Positions 1-8,787 of a DNA stretch of 64,000 nt are shown here, one piece after another. A program made the position numbers and the translations under genes. The notes below the pieces were generated by a model. That model ran no database searches. It was not told the origin of the DNA and saw nothing but the letters and a program-made list of their open reading frames with translations. Source of the stretch: Gammaproteobacteria bacterium (lineage in GTDB: Bacteria > Pseudomonadota > Gammaproteobacteria > Steroidobacterales > GCA-2729495); NCBI GenBank assembly GCA_003695765.1, contig RFHQ01000050.1, forward strand, positions 1 to 64,000, written 5' to 3'. How positions within the stretch are numbered: position 1 is the first letter of the stretch; every line of letters begins with the position of its first letter.

Positions 1-85
1 GTCCGCAGGTCGCCGGCGCTCCCGGAATCCTGCCCGGACAGTGATCCGACGGCCAGATCGGCGCGCAGCAAGCACGATGCCGGTG

Positions 86-91
86 TAAATT
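86..91 (+). promoter_or_regulatory. Possible -10 box of the RND operon
   Basis: TAAATT is followed by GTCGCCCCG and then the ATG at 101, a gap of 9 nt. No convincing -35 box is visible. If this box is used, transcription would start at or within a few bases of the start codon. A GC-rich stretch of the same kind follows other -10-like boxes in this window. Confidence 0.35.
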
Positions 92-100
92 GTCGCCCCG

Positions 101-1237
101 ATGTCATCGCGCGCTCGAAAGCTCGGTCTGCCGCTGTTGATCCTCGGCCTCACCGCCGGGCTGATCGTGCTGATGATGGTGACGCGGCCCCGGCTCGTGC
201 CCATGGAAAGGCCCGAGCACGTCTGGCCCGTGGAGGCCGTCAGTGCCCATTACGCGGACCACCAGCCGATGCTGGAGCTCTATGGCGAGATCGTGGCCGG
301 GCGGCGCAGCGAGTTGCGTCCGCAGGTGGCCGGCGAGGTCGTCGCGATCGGGCCGGGCCTGCACGAGGGCGCCAGCGTGCAGCAGGGAGAACTGCTGCTG
401 AAGGTCGACCCCTTCGATTACGAGACCGCGCTGGCCGAGCAGCGAGCGCTGCTCAAAGAGGCGGAGGCCAGCCTGGAGAAACTCCAGCGCGACCTGGCCC
501 GCAGCGAGCGCCTCTATCGGGAGAAGAACATCTCCGAGCAGGCGCTGGACGACGCCCGGCTGGCCGTGGTTCAGCAACAGGCCCTGGTCGAGCAGCGGCG
601 CATCGCGGTGAAACGGGCCGAGCGGGATCTCACGGACACGCAGCTGCGGGCGCCCTTCGCCGGTGTGCTGGCGAACGTCAACGCCGATGTCGGCAAGCGC
701 ATCACGGATTTCGGCAACGACCTGGTCGCCGAGCTGATCGACACCAGCGAGCTGGAGGTGCGGTTCAACCTCTCGAACGCCCAGTTCGGGCGCCTGCAGG
801 CCAGCGGCGAGCCGTTGCTGGGCCGGCCGCTCACGGTCCGTTGGGATGTGGGTGAAGAACCGCTCAGCTACCCGGCGCGGATCGCGCGGCTGGGCCCGGA
901 GATCGACGCGACCACCGGCGGCGTCACGGTCTTCGCCAGGATCGACTCCGGCGGCCGCCAGACCGAACTGCGGCCGGGGGCCTTCGTCGCCGTGCGCCTG
1001 CCCGACCGGGTCTATCCGGCGGCCATCGAAGTGCCGGACACGGCACTCTACGGCGAAGACCGGGTCTACGTGGTGGTCGGCGAGCGCCTGCAAGCCCGCC
1101 GTGTTCAGGTGGCCGGCCGGGCCGGAGAGTCGCTGTACCTGCGCAGCGTCGGCGAGCCGGCGATCGCCGAGGGCGAGCCGATCGTGATCACGCAGCTGAG
1201 CGAAGCGGGCCCCGGCGCGCGGGTCGTGCTCCGCTGA
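101..1237 (+). CDS. RND efflux periplasmic adaptor (HlyD/MFP family)
   Basis: This is the membrane fusion protein of a tripartite RND exporter; it bridges the inner-membrane pump to an outer-membrane channel. The 378 residues begin with one N-terminal membrane anchor (about residues 9-27). A split biotinyl-lipoyl-like half-motif follows around residues 70-100, then an alpha-helical hairpin (about 105-170, rich in Glu, Arg, Leu and Ala), the second lipoyl half near 'RAPFAGVL', and beta-barrel and membrane-proximal domains. The pump gene starts 5 nt after the stop, so the two form an operon. No outer-membrane TolC-type gene is in view. The substrate cannot be deduced. There is no clear Shine-Dalgarno sequence before the ATG. 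Confidence 0.9.
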   Translation: MSSRARKLGLPLLILGLTAGLIVLMMVTRPRLVPMERPEHVWPVEAVSAHYADHQPMLELYGEIVAGRRSELRPQVAGEVVAIGPGLHEGASVQQGELLLKVDPFDYETALAEQRALLKEAEASLEKLQRDLARSERLYREKNISEQALDDARLAVVQQQALVEQRRIAVKRAERDLTDTQLRAPFAGVLANVNADVGKRITDFGNDLVAELIDTSELEVRFNLSNAQFGRLQASGEPLLGRPLTVRWDVGEEPLSYPARIARLGPEIDATTGGVTVFARIDSGGRQTELRPGAFVAVRLPDRVYPAAIEVPDTALYGEDRVYVVVGERLQARRVQVAGRAGESLYLRSVGEPAIAEGEPIVITQLSEAGPGARVVLR

Positions 1238-1242
1238 CGGCC

Positions 1243-4200
1243 ATGCAGGAGCGCGGCCTGCTGGCGCTGTTCGCCCGCCACCCGGTGGCCGGCAACCTGC
1301 TGCTCGTGCTGATGCTGCTGTTCGGGGCCTGGGGGCTGACGCAACTGAACCGCCAGGTGCTGCCGGACTTCACGCTGGACATCATCCGCATCACGGTGCA
1401 GTGGCCCGGCGCGAGCCCGGAAGACGTCGAGGCCAATGTCGTCAAGGCCATCGAGCCCGAGGTGCGGTTTCTCGACGACGTGCACCGGGTGGACGCGATG
1501 GCCTACGAGGGCCGCGCCGAGATCACGGTCGAATTCGAGGCCGGCGCCAGCATGTCCAAGGCGCTGACCGACGTCCAGGCGGCGGTCTCTCGCATCACCA
1601 CCTTCCCGGCCGACATCGAGCGGCCGGTGATCAGCCAGGTCTTCGAGTCCGACGAGGTCTGCAGCATCGAGATCAGCGGACCGTTCGACGAGGCCGCGCT
1701 CAAGGTCTTCGCCAAACGCATCCGCGACGGGCTGCTGGCACGCGGCTTGGAGCGCGTCACCCTGCAGGGCGCCCGCGACTCCGAGATCTGGGTCGAGTTG
1801 AGCGAGGAGCGCCTGCGGCAACTGGACATGAGCGTCGGCGACGTGGCGCAGCGGATCCGTGAGTCCAGCCTGGACCTGCCGGCCGGCAGCATCGAGACCG
1901 GCCGCATCACGCGCCAGATTCGCAGCGAGACGATGGCACGCAGCGCCCGCGAGGTCGGTGAGATCGAGCTGCTGGCCCGTCCCGGCGGCGAATCGCTGCG
2001 CGTTCGCGATGTGGCGCGCGTGCGCGAGACCTTCGAGGAGAACAGCGTCAGCCACTGGCTGCGGGGCCAGCGCGCCATCGGCCTGCGGGTGACTCGCTCC
2101 GGTGCGCTGGACTCGCTTGAAGCCCAGCGCACGGTGACGGAATACCTCGAAGAGTTGCGTGCCGAGCTGCCGCCGACCTTGAAGATCGATCTGTTCGACG
2201 TGTTCGCGGACCAGGCGACGCAACGCATCCGCATGCTGATCAACAACGGCCTGACCGGACTGCTGCTGGTGCTGGCCGTGCTGTTCCTGTTCCTGAACGG
2301 GCGCGTCGCCTTCTGGGTCGCAATGGGCATCCCAGTATCGATCATGGCGGCATTGGGCGGCATGGCGATGCTGGGCATGACTCTGAACATGATCAGCATG
2401 TTCGCGATCATCATGGGGCTGGGCATCATCGTCGACGATGCGATCGTCGTCGGCGAACACACGGAAATGCTGCACCGTCACGGCATGCCGCCGGCGGAAG
2501 CAGCGAGCACCGGCGCGCGCGTGATGCTGGCGCCGGTGATGGCGGCCTCGCTGACGACGATCGCCGCCTTCTTCCCGCTGCTGACCGTGTCCTCCGAAGT
2601 CGGGCAGATCATCCGCGAGCTGCCGCTGACGATCATCCTCGTGATCGTCGCCAGCCTGACCGAGTGTTTCCTCGTCCTGCCGATGCACCTGCGCCATGCA
2701 CTGGAGCGGCTGGAGAGGTCGCCCCGGCGGACGGGCCGGTTCAATGCGCTGTTCCTGCGTTTCCGCGAAGGGCATTTCTCCGCCCGGGTCAGGGCTGCTT
2801 TCGCCCAGCGCTACAGCGTCGTGTTGGCGACGCTCTGCTGTTTTGCGCTGGCCCTGACCCTGCTGCTGTCCGGCCGCGTCGGTTTCGAGTTCTTCGCTTC
2901 GCCGGAGACCGACATGCTGTTCGCCAATTTCGCGCTCAGCCCCGGTACCCCGCGGGCACGCAGCGAGGCCATGCTGGCGGAACTGGCGCGGTCACTGGAT
3001 GCGGTCGAACAGCGCCTGACCGCTGGCGAGGGCGGCCTCGTGGTCTACGCCTACGGCACGGTCGGCACGACGGGCGGGCGGGCCGGCGAGGCGGCGCTGT
3101 CCGGCGATCACACCGGCGCCTATACCGTCGAACTGGCGTCCAGCGACCTGCGCCGCCATCACAACCCGGAGATCATCGCCGCCTGGCAGGCCGAGGTCCG
3201 CCCCGTGGCAGGCGTCGAACGGTTGGTGTTCTTCGAGCGCAGTGCCGGCGGGCCGCCGGGCCGCGACCTCGATATCCGCCTGTACGGGGCGGAACTGGAC
3301 GTGCTCAAGCAGGCAGCCGTCGATCTCGCGCGTGAGCTGGAGGATCTGCCGGGCGTGACGGCGGTCGAGGACAACCTGCCCTATGGCAAACCGGAGGTCG
3401 AACTGGAGATCACACCGGCCGGGCAGGCGATGGGCTTCAGCGCGGAAATGGTCGCCCGCCAGTTGCGCGACGCCTACGAAGGCGCGATCGCGCGGCGCTT
3501 CGCGGAAGACCAGGAGGAGATCGTGCTGCGCGTCAAGCTCGCCGAAGCGCCCGGCCTGACCCGGCCGCTGGCGACGTTCCACCTGCGCGCGCCGGACGGT
3601 TCGGAGGTTCCGCTGGCCGAAGTCGCGCGCCTGGAGACATCGCGAGGCTTCGCGCAGATCCGCCGCGAGGACGGCCTGCGGCAGGTGTCGGTGACGGCCG
3701 ATGTCGACCCCGGCGTCACGACCAGCAACGAGGTGCTCGCGGCGCTGGCGGCCGATGCCATCCCGGCGCTGGAAAAACGCTATGGCATTCGCACGGCCTT
3801 CAAGGGCAAAGCCGAGGAACAGGCTCAGGCAATGGGCGAGACGGGGATCGCGCTGCTGCTGGCGCTGGCGACGATCTACGTGATACTCGCCTGGGTTTTT
3901 GCCAGTTACACGACGCCGCTGATCGTCATGTCGGTGATCCCCTTCGGCCTGGTCGGAGCGATCTTCGGCCACTGGGTCATGGGCTACAACGTCAACATGC
4001 TCAGCCTGATGGCGCTGCTCGGTCTCGGCGGCGTCATGGTCAACGATTCGATCATCCTGGTGGCCACGGTGCGCCGCCTGCAGGCGCAGGGCATCGAGCT
4101 GGTCGAGGCGATACCGGCGGCCGCGCGCGAGCGCCTGCGTCCGGTGATCCTGACGACGCTGACGACCATCGGCGGGCTGACGCCGCTGCTTTTCGAGCGC

Positions 4201-4374
4201 AGCCTGCAGGCGCAATTGGTGCAGCCGTTGGCGGTCACGCTGATCTTCGGCCTGATGTTCTCGCCCTACCTGGTAATGTTCTTCGTGCCTGCCCTGCTCG
4301 GCATCGGCGACGATCTCGGCCGCCGCTTGCGTCGCCCGCCCGGCCGCGAGGCGCTTCAGTCGGCCGGGAAGTGA
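1243..4374 (+). CDS. RND efflux transporter, inner-membrane pump (AcrB/MexB superfamily)
   Basis: This 1043-residue protein has the normal length for an HAE-type RND pump. It has an N-terminal membrane helix (about residues 16-34), a first large periplasmic loop, a helix block near residues 335-500 and a second periplasmic loop at about 550-850. The second helix block (about 865-1020) contains a 'GLGGVMVNDSII' stretch. The motif 'GLGIIVDDAIVVGEH' in the first helix block is the RND motif with the proton-relay Asp pair. Co-transcribed with the adaptor just upstream. The closest type is the AcrB-like family that often pairs with short adaptors; the substrate is unknown. Its 3' end overlaps the convergent DUF1838 gene by 19 bp. 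Confidence 0.93.
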   Translation: MQERGLLALFARHPVAGNLLLVLMLLFGAWGLTQLNRQVLPDFTLDIIRITVQWPGASPEDVEANVVKAIEPEVRFLDDVHRVDAMAYEGRAEITVEFEAGASMSKALTDVQAAVSRITTFPADIERPVISQVFESDEVCSIEISGPFDEAALKVFAKRIRDGLLARGLERVTLQGARDSEIWVELSEERLRQLDMSVGDVAQRIRESSLDLPAGSIETGRITRQIRSETMARSAREVGEIELLARPGGESLRVRDVARVRETFEENSVSHWLRGQRAIGLRVTRSGALDSLEAQRTVTEYLEELRAELPPTLKIDLFDVFADQATQRIRMLINNGLTGLLLVLAVLFLFLNGRVAFWVAMGIPVSIMAALGGMAMLGMTLNMISMFAIIMGLGIIVDDAIVVGEHTEMLHRHGMPPAEAASTGARVMLAPVMAASLTTIAAFFPLLTVSSEVGQIIRELPLTIILVIVASLTECFLVLPMHLRHALERLERSPRRTGRFNALFLRFREGHFSARVRAAFAQRYSVVLATLCCFALALTLLLSGRVGFEFFASPETDMLFANFALSPGTPRARSEAMLAELARSLDAVEQRLTAGEGGLVVYAYGTVGTTGGRAGEAALSGDHTGAYTVELASSDLRRHHNPEIIAAWQAEVRPVAGVERLVFFERSAGGPPGRDLDIRLYGAELDVLKQAAVDLARELEDLPGVTAVEDNLPYGKPEVELEITPAGQAMGFSAEMVARQLRDAYEGAIARRFAEDQEEIVLRVKLAEAPGLTRPLATFHLRAPDGSEVPLAEVARLETSRGFAQIRREDGLRQVSVTADVDPGVTTSNEVLAALAADAIPALEKRYGIRTAFKGKAEEQAQAMGETGIALLLALATIYVILAWVFASYTTPLIVMSVIPFGLVGAIFGHWVMGYNVNMLSLMALLGLGGVMVNDSIILVATVRRLQAQGIELVEAIPAAARERLRPVILTTLTTIGGLTPLLFERSLQAQLVQPLAVTLIFGLMFSPYLVMFFVPALLGIGDDLGRRLRRPPGREALQSAGK

Positions 4375-5114
4375 ACGCCGTCGAACCAGTCCGGCGCAAA
4401 GGCCAGCAGGCACTCGCCAAAGGCCCGGTCGAGTTCGGCCCGTGACTCGAGCTTGCGGCCGTTGCCGCGGCCGAGCAGATGCCCTGGCTGTCCCTGCATG
4501 TCCATGAACGGCGGCCAGCTCATCAGGCTGCAATAGCTGTAGCGGCCCGGGATCGCATCGCTGCCGGGCTTGCGCGCAGCACTGGCGCTGCATTGAAAGG
4601 TGATGAAGTCGTTCAGCACCATTGTCGCCGGCCCGGCCTCCACGCGCGAATAGCCTTCTTCGTGCAGGATCAGGTCGTCGCCGCTGACGATCGCGCGGTC
4701 GACCCGCCAGTCGGTCTCCAGGCCCGGCGGCACGTTTTCGACTTCCTTGATCGCCGCGCCGGCGCGCGAATAGACGAGATGCATCGGCCCGACGCGCTGA
4801 GGCTGCAGCCGGATTTCCGCGCCGGTGAACGGGTTGCGCAGGCGCTCCAGCGTTTCACCGGTCTGCAGGTCCTGGTAGAAGAGCAGGTCGCGGAAGCGGT
4901 TCTCGAAAGCACCGTCGTCACGGGCGGTGAACTGGCAGACCTGCACGCCCTGGACCGCCCAGAGCCGCCGGGGCTTGAGATCGACGACGCCGTACTGGAT
5001 GCCGCGGTACCACCAGGCGCGGGGGCGGCCATCGAGGCTGGCCCGCAGGCGCACGTAGGCCTGCAGGCGCCCGGCCGGATCGTGCAGGTTCGCTTTGTTC
5101 TCTGTCTGTCGCAT
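4356..5114 (-). CDS. DUF1838 family protein
   Basis: The 252-residue protein has no signal peptide or membrane segment. Aromatic-rich blocks ('AWWYRGIQYGVVD', 'SYCSLMSWPPFMDMQGQPGHLLGRG') and the run of beta-strand-like segments recall the DUF1838 family, whose function is unknown. Convergent with the RND pump gene, overlapping it by 19 bp. On its 5' side, 22 nt away, lies the end of a short nhaA-like reading frame on the same strand, so the present upstream region may have been created by a deletion in nhaA. No enzymatic motif is recognised. Confidence 0.65.
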   Translation of the reverse strand: MRQTENKANLHDPAGRLQAYVRLRASLDGRPRAWWYRGIQYGVVDLKPRRLWAVQGVQVCQFTARDDGAFENRFRDLLFYQDLQTGETLERLRNPFTGAEIRLQPQRVGPMHLVYSRAGAAIKEVENVPPGLETDWRVDRAIVSGDDLILHEEGYSRVEAGPATMVLNDFITFQCSASAARKPGSDAIPGRYSYCSLMSWPPFMDMQGQPGHLLGRGNGRKLESRAELDRAFGECLLAFAPDWFDGVHFPAD

Positions 5115-5135
5115 GCTGGTCTCCTGCCGCCTGTC

Positions 5136-5309
5136 TCAGCCGCAAGCCGGCGCCGCTGCGCAGGGAGGCGCCGTGGAGCCGAAACCTCGTGCTGCCTGTG
5201 GGCCAGCGGGCGGGTTCTGCAGCAACATCGCCGGACCGGCGGCGATCAGCAGCAGGATGCCGCCGGCCGCTTCCAGCCGGAAGAAAGCATCGAATGTCCT
5301 GCGGAACAC
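5136..5309 (-). pseudogene. 5' remnant of nhaA (Na+/H+ antiporter), about 35 recognisable residues
   Basis: A 57-codon frame starts at a GTG at 5309 preceded by a strong Shine-Dalgarno-like run (GGGGGGAG, about 8 nt away). Its first 30 residues include 'FDAFFRLEAAGGILLLIAA', the hallmark N-terminus and start of the first helix of NhaA, which is about 390 residues long in E. coli. Similarity fades after about 'MLLQN', and the frame closes at a TGA just before the DUF1838 gene. The initiation region is therefore kept and the body of the gene is missing. It could be a decayed gene or a deletion scar; a functional 57-residue peptide is less likely. The identification rests on memory of the NhaA N-terminus. 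Confidence 0.6.
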
Positions 5310-5373
5310 GCGCGCAGCTCCCCCCTCAGCTTTCGCGCGCAGTGTAACCTGTCGCCACAGCCGGGCGGCAGGG

Positions 5374-5379
5374 TATGAT
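5374..5379 (+). promoter_or_regulatory. Possible -10 box of the puu-pot operon
   Basis: TATGAT lies 34 nt before the chosen puuD start codon. An earlier in-frame ATG at 5375 falls inside this box, which supports the start at 5414. No strong -35 match is seen. Confidence 0.35.
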
Positions 5380-5413
5380 CCGGCGGGTCCATTGCCGAAA
5401 TCATTCCATTTGC

Positions 5414-6163
5414 ATGTCCCGCGGCCGCCCGTTGATTGGCGTGATCTCCGACCGGCGCCTGCTGGAGCCGCACGTGTATCACCTGGTCGGCGAGAAATAC
5501 CTCGTCGCCCTTGCCGAGGTCGCCGGCGGCTTCCCGGTGGCCCTGCCGGTATTGCCCGGGGAGTTCGACGTCCTGGAGGCGCTGGAACGGATCGACGGCC
5601 TGCTGCTGACCGGCAGCTACAGCAACGTCCAGCCGGCCCTTTACCGGGCCCCCCCGAGTTCGCCGGCCACGCTGCACGACCCGGAACGGGACCGGGCGGC
5701 CATGGCCCTGGTGCCGGCGGCCCTGCGGGCCGGCCTGCCGCTGTTCGGCATCTGCCGCGGGCTGCAGGAATTGAACGTGGCGCTCGGTGGCAGCCTGCAC
5801 CAGGCCGTGCACGAGCTGCCGGGTTTCGCCAATCACCAGGAAGACCCGGCCGATCCGCTGCACATACAATATGGCCCGGCGCACGAGGTGCGGTTTACGC
5901 CCGGCGGCCGGCTGGCCGCGATCACCGGCCGCGAAGGCGCGCAGGTGAACTCGGTGCACGGGCAGGGCATCGACCGCCTGGCCGACGGCCTGGCCGTGGA
6001 AGCGGTGGCGCCGGACGGGCTGATCGAGGCCGTCTCGGTGCCGGATGCGCCCGGCTTCGCGCTGGCCGTGCAGTGGCATCCCGAGTGGCGCGCCGCGCAG
6101 GACGAAATCTCGATCGCATTGTTCCAGGCATTTGGTGATGCCTGCCGCAGGTACCGCAGATGA
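5414..6163 (+). CDS. puuD: Gamma-glutamyl-gamma-aminobutyrate hydrolase (class I glutamine amidotransferase-like)
   Basis: PuuD releases glutamate and GABA from gamma-glutamyl-GABA, the last step of the gamma-glutamylated putrescine pathway. The 249-residue protein has the class I amidotransferase nucleophile elbow 'FGICRGLQELN' and the paired His-Glu in 'VQWHPEW', which together give the Cys-His-Glu triad. The N-terminal 'RPLIGVISDRR' matches the family start, so I take the ATG at 5414 instead of the in-frame ATG at 5375. The stop overlaps the puuA start (ATGA). As first gene of the puu-pot cluster it fits polyamine catabolism well. Confidence 0.88.
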   Translation: MSRGRPLIGVISDRRLLEPHVYHLVGEKYLVALAEVAGGFPVALPVLPGEFDVLEALERIDGLLLTGSYSNVQPALYRAPPSSPATLHDPERDRAAMALVPAALRAGLPLFGICRGLQELNVALGGSLHQAVHELPGFANHQEDPADPLHIQYGPAHEVRFTPGGRLAAITGREGAQVNSVHGQGIDRLADGLAVEAVAPDGLIEAVSVPDAPGFALAVQWHPEWRAAQDEISIALFQAFGDACRRYRR

Positions 6164-7497
6164 ACGATGACAACCGGCTCCGCCAATGGCTGGCGGACAA
6201 CGATATCGACGAAGTCGAGGCCATCGTCCCCGACATGGCAGGCGTCGCCCGTGGCAAGTTCATTCCGGCGAGAAAATTCGCCGAGCAGGGCGGCATGCGG
6301 CTGCCGTCCTCGCTGTTCATCCAGACCGTGACCGGCGACTACGCCGAGGAGACGGTCATCGGGGACGTCGACGAGGACCTGCACGCCGAGCCCGACCTCG
6401 CGACCCTGCGGCGCGTGCCCTGGGCCAAGGAGCCGACGGCCTGCGTCGTCCATGACTGCTTTTTCCGGGATGGCTCGCCGGTGGACGTCTCGCCGCGCCA
6501 GGTGCTGCGCAATGTGCTGGCACGTTACGCGGATCTCGGCTTGCAGCCGGTGGTGGCGCCGGAAGTCGAGTTCTACCTGGTCCAACGGAACACCGACCCG
6601 GACTATCCGCTGGAACCGCCGATCGGCCGTTCCGGACGCCAGGAATCGGTGCGGCAACCGTACAGCATGGATGCAATCGACGAATTCGAGCCGCTGGTGG
6701 ACGAGATCTACGATCATTGCGAGGCACAGAGACTGAAGGTCGACAACCTCGTGCACGAGGCCGGCACCGCGCAGCTGGAAATCAACTTCGAGCATGGCGA
6801 GCCACTGGAACTGGCCGACCAGGTCTTCCTGCTGAAGCGCACGGTGCGCGAAACGGCGATGCGCCACCAGGTCTACGCGACATTCATGGCCAAACCGATG
6901 GCGAAGGAACCGGGCAGTTCCATGCACTGGCACCTGAGCCTGCAGGATGCCAGTGGCAGGAATATCTTCAGCACGGCGGACGGCCAGGACGCTCCGGAAT
7001 TCCTGGCATTCATCGGTGGCCTGCAGAAGTACCTGCCGCAGTTCCACCTGCTCTATGCGCCCTATGTGAACTCCTACCGGCGGATCACGCGCCATATGGC
7101 GGCGCCGATCAACCTGGAGTGGGGCTATGACAATCGCACCGTCGGCCTGCGCGTGCCGCATTCCGGCCCGGAGAACCGGCGCGTCGAGAGTCGCCTCGCC
7201 GGGGCCGATGCGAATCCCTACCTGGCAGCCGCTGCGTCACTGGCGGCCGGCTTCCTCGGCATGGAGGAGGGCCTGGTGCCCGGCGACCCGGCCAGCGGCA
7301 ACGTCTATTCGCAGCCGGTCGCGCTGCCGCGCAACCTCGACACCGCGCTGGAACTGTTCCAGTCCAGCGATGCCGCCGCCAGGGTCTTCGGCGCCCGTTT
7401 CGTCGAGGTCTACGCGGCCATCAAGACCCGGGAGTTCGAGCGCTTCTTCGAGGTGATCAGCCCCTGGGAGCGCGAGCACCTGCTGCTCAGCGTCTGA
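6160..7497 (+). CDS. puuA: Gamma-glutamylputrescine synthetase (glutamine synthetase family)
   Basis: A glutamine-synthetase-fold ligase of 445 residues, predicted to couple glutamate to putrescine (or another polyamine) using ATP. An N-terminal beta-Grasp domain precedes the catalytic domain. Visible GS-type motifs are 'VVAPEVEFYL' (metal-binding Glu), 'HEAGTAQLEINF', 'SSMHWHLSLQD' (the position of the GS 'GxHxH' motif) and 'NSYRRI'. It lacks the adenylylation-site region of GlnA, as expected for PuuA-type enzymes. It sits between puuD and puuB, which gives the substrate assignment. The start codon overlaps the puuD stop by 4 bp. Confidence 0.88.
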   Translation: MNDDNRLRQWLADNDIDEVEAIVPDMAGVARGKFIPARKFAEQGGMRLPSSLFIQTVTGDYAEETVIGDVDEDLHAEPDLATLRRVPWAKEPTACVVHDCFFRDGSPVDVSPRQVLRNVLARYADLGLQPVVAPEVEFYLVQRNTDPDYPLEPPIGRSGRQESVRQPYSMDAIDEFEPLVDEIYDHCEAQRLKVDNLVHEAGTAQLEINFEHGEPLELADQVFLLKRTVRETAMRHQVYATFMAKPMAKEPGSSMHWHLSLQDASGRNIFSTADGQDAPEFLAFIGGLQKYLPQFHLLYAPYVNSYRRITRHMAAPINLEWGYDNRTVGLRVPHSGPENRRVESRLAGADANPYLAAAASLAAGFLGMEEGLVPGDPASGNVYSQPVALPRNLDTALELFQSSDAAARVFGARFVEVYAAIKTREFERFFEVISPWEREHLLLSV

Positions 7498-7503
7498 GCG
7501 CCC

Positions 7504-8787
7504 ATGCAGCCGGCGCTGGACAGCGACTATCCCGCGAGCTGGTATACGGCGACCGCGCGCGGCCTCGTTGCCCCGGAGCCATTGCAGGAATCGTTGCATG
7601 CCGACGTCTGTGTGATCGGCGGCGGCTATACCGGGCTGTCCGCGGCTCTGCACTTGCGCCGGCAGGGCGCAGAGGTCGTGTTGCTGGAGGCGCGACGCGC
7701 CGGCTGGGGCGCCTCTGGACGCAACGGCGGACAGATCGGCAGCGGCCAGCGGCGGGAAGAGTCCGAACTCGAACACCTGGTCGGCCAGCAAGCCGCGAGG
7801 GAGTTGTGGCAGCTCGCTGAGGATGCCAAGACGCTGGTCCGCGAACTCGTCGCGCGCTACCGGATCGCCTGCGATCTGGCAGAAGGCCAGCTGATCGTGG
7901 CCGCGAAGCCGCAGCACGCGCTGGAACTGGCCCGGCGGGCCGAACGGCTCGCCGCCGTCTACGGTTACGAGCGCATGCGGTTCCTGGATCGCGGCGAACT
8001 TCGGCAGCGGCTGGCGACCGATGCCTACCATGGCGGCATCCTCGACCGGGGCGCGATGCACCTGCACCCTCTGAACTATGCGCTGGGCCTCGCTCGCGCC
8101 TGCCGGGAAGCCGGCGTGCGGCTCTGCGAAGGCTCGCCGGCACTCGGCTACACGCGCAGCCGGCCGGCGCGGGTCGAAACGCCGCAAGGCGAGGTGCGGG
8201 CCGACGAGCTGGTGCTCGCCTGCAACGGGTACCTGCAGCGGCTGGAGCCGCGGCTCGCCGGGTACATCATGCCGCTGAACAATTTCATCGTCGCCACCGA
8301 GCCGCTGGCCGATCCCGCCGCGCTGATCGCCGGGAACGTCTGCGTGCACGACACGCGCTTCGTCGTGAACTATTTCCGCCTGTCTCCGGACGGCCGGCTG
8401 CTGTTCGGCGGCGGTGAGAACTACAGGCGGCGATTTCCGCGGGACATCGCCGCGTTCGTGCGGCCCGTGATGCTGGAGATCTTTCCGCAGCTGGCGCGCA
8501 GCCGCATCGACTACGCCTGGGGCGGCACGCTGGCGATCACGCTGAACCGTCTGCCGCAACTCGGGCGCCTCGAACCGAACCTGTGGTACGCGCAGGGCTT
8601 TTCCGGTCATGGCGTGTCCATCGGCACGCTGGCCGGCCAGCTGCTGGCCGAGGCGATCGCCGGTCGCCGGCAGCGCTTCGACCGCCTCGCTACGCTGCCG
8701 GCGCGGCGTTTTCCGGGCGGCACGCTGCTGCGCTGGCCCGGCATGGTCGCCGGCATGCTCTACTACGCCTTGCGGGACCGGCTATGA
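7504..8787 (+). CDS. puuB: Gamma-glutamylputrescine oxidoreductase (FAD-dependent)
   Basis: A DAO/GlyOx-type flavoprotein of 427 residues, predicted to oxidise gamma-glutamylputrescine to the aldehyde with release of ammonia and H2O2. The FAD-binding Rossmann motif 'VIGGGYTGLSAALHLRR' lies near residues 38-54, with the acidic end of beta-2 in 'VVLLEA'. The C-terminal 'GFSGHGVSIGTLAG' is the second flavin-contact segment. The usual next enzyme, aldehyde dehydrogenase PuuC, is not in this cluster. Starts 6 nt after puuA; the stop overlaps the potF start (ATGA). Confidence 0.87.
   Translation: MQPALDSDYPASWYTATARGLVAPEPLQESLHADVCVIGGGYTGLSAALHLRRQGAEVVLLEARRAGWGASGRNGGQIGSGQRREESELEHLVGQQAARELWQLAEDAKTLVRELVARYRIACDLAEGQLIVAAKPQHALELARRAERLAAVYGYERMRFLDRGELRQRLATDAYHGGILDRGAMHLHPLNYALGLARACREAGVRLCEGSPALGYTRSRPARVETPQGEVRADELVLACNGYLQRLEPRLAGYIMPLNNFIVATEPLADPAALIAGNVCVHDTRFVVNYFRLSPDGRLLFGGGENYRRRFPRDIAAFVRPVMLEIFPQLARSRIDYAWGGTLAITLNRLPQLGRLEPNLWYAQGFSGHGVSIGTLAGQLLAEAIAGRRQRFDRLATLPARRFPGGTLLRWPGMVAGMLYYALRDRL

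Noticed and set aside
1105..2775. Long open frames on the strand opposite the RND genes and elsewhere
   Set aside because: They are antisense shadows caused by high GC, with Arg/Gln/Asp-rich products lacking domains.
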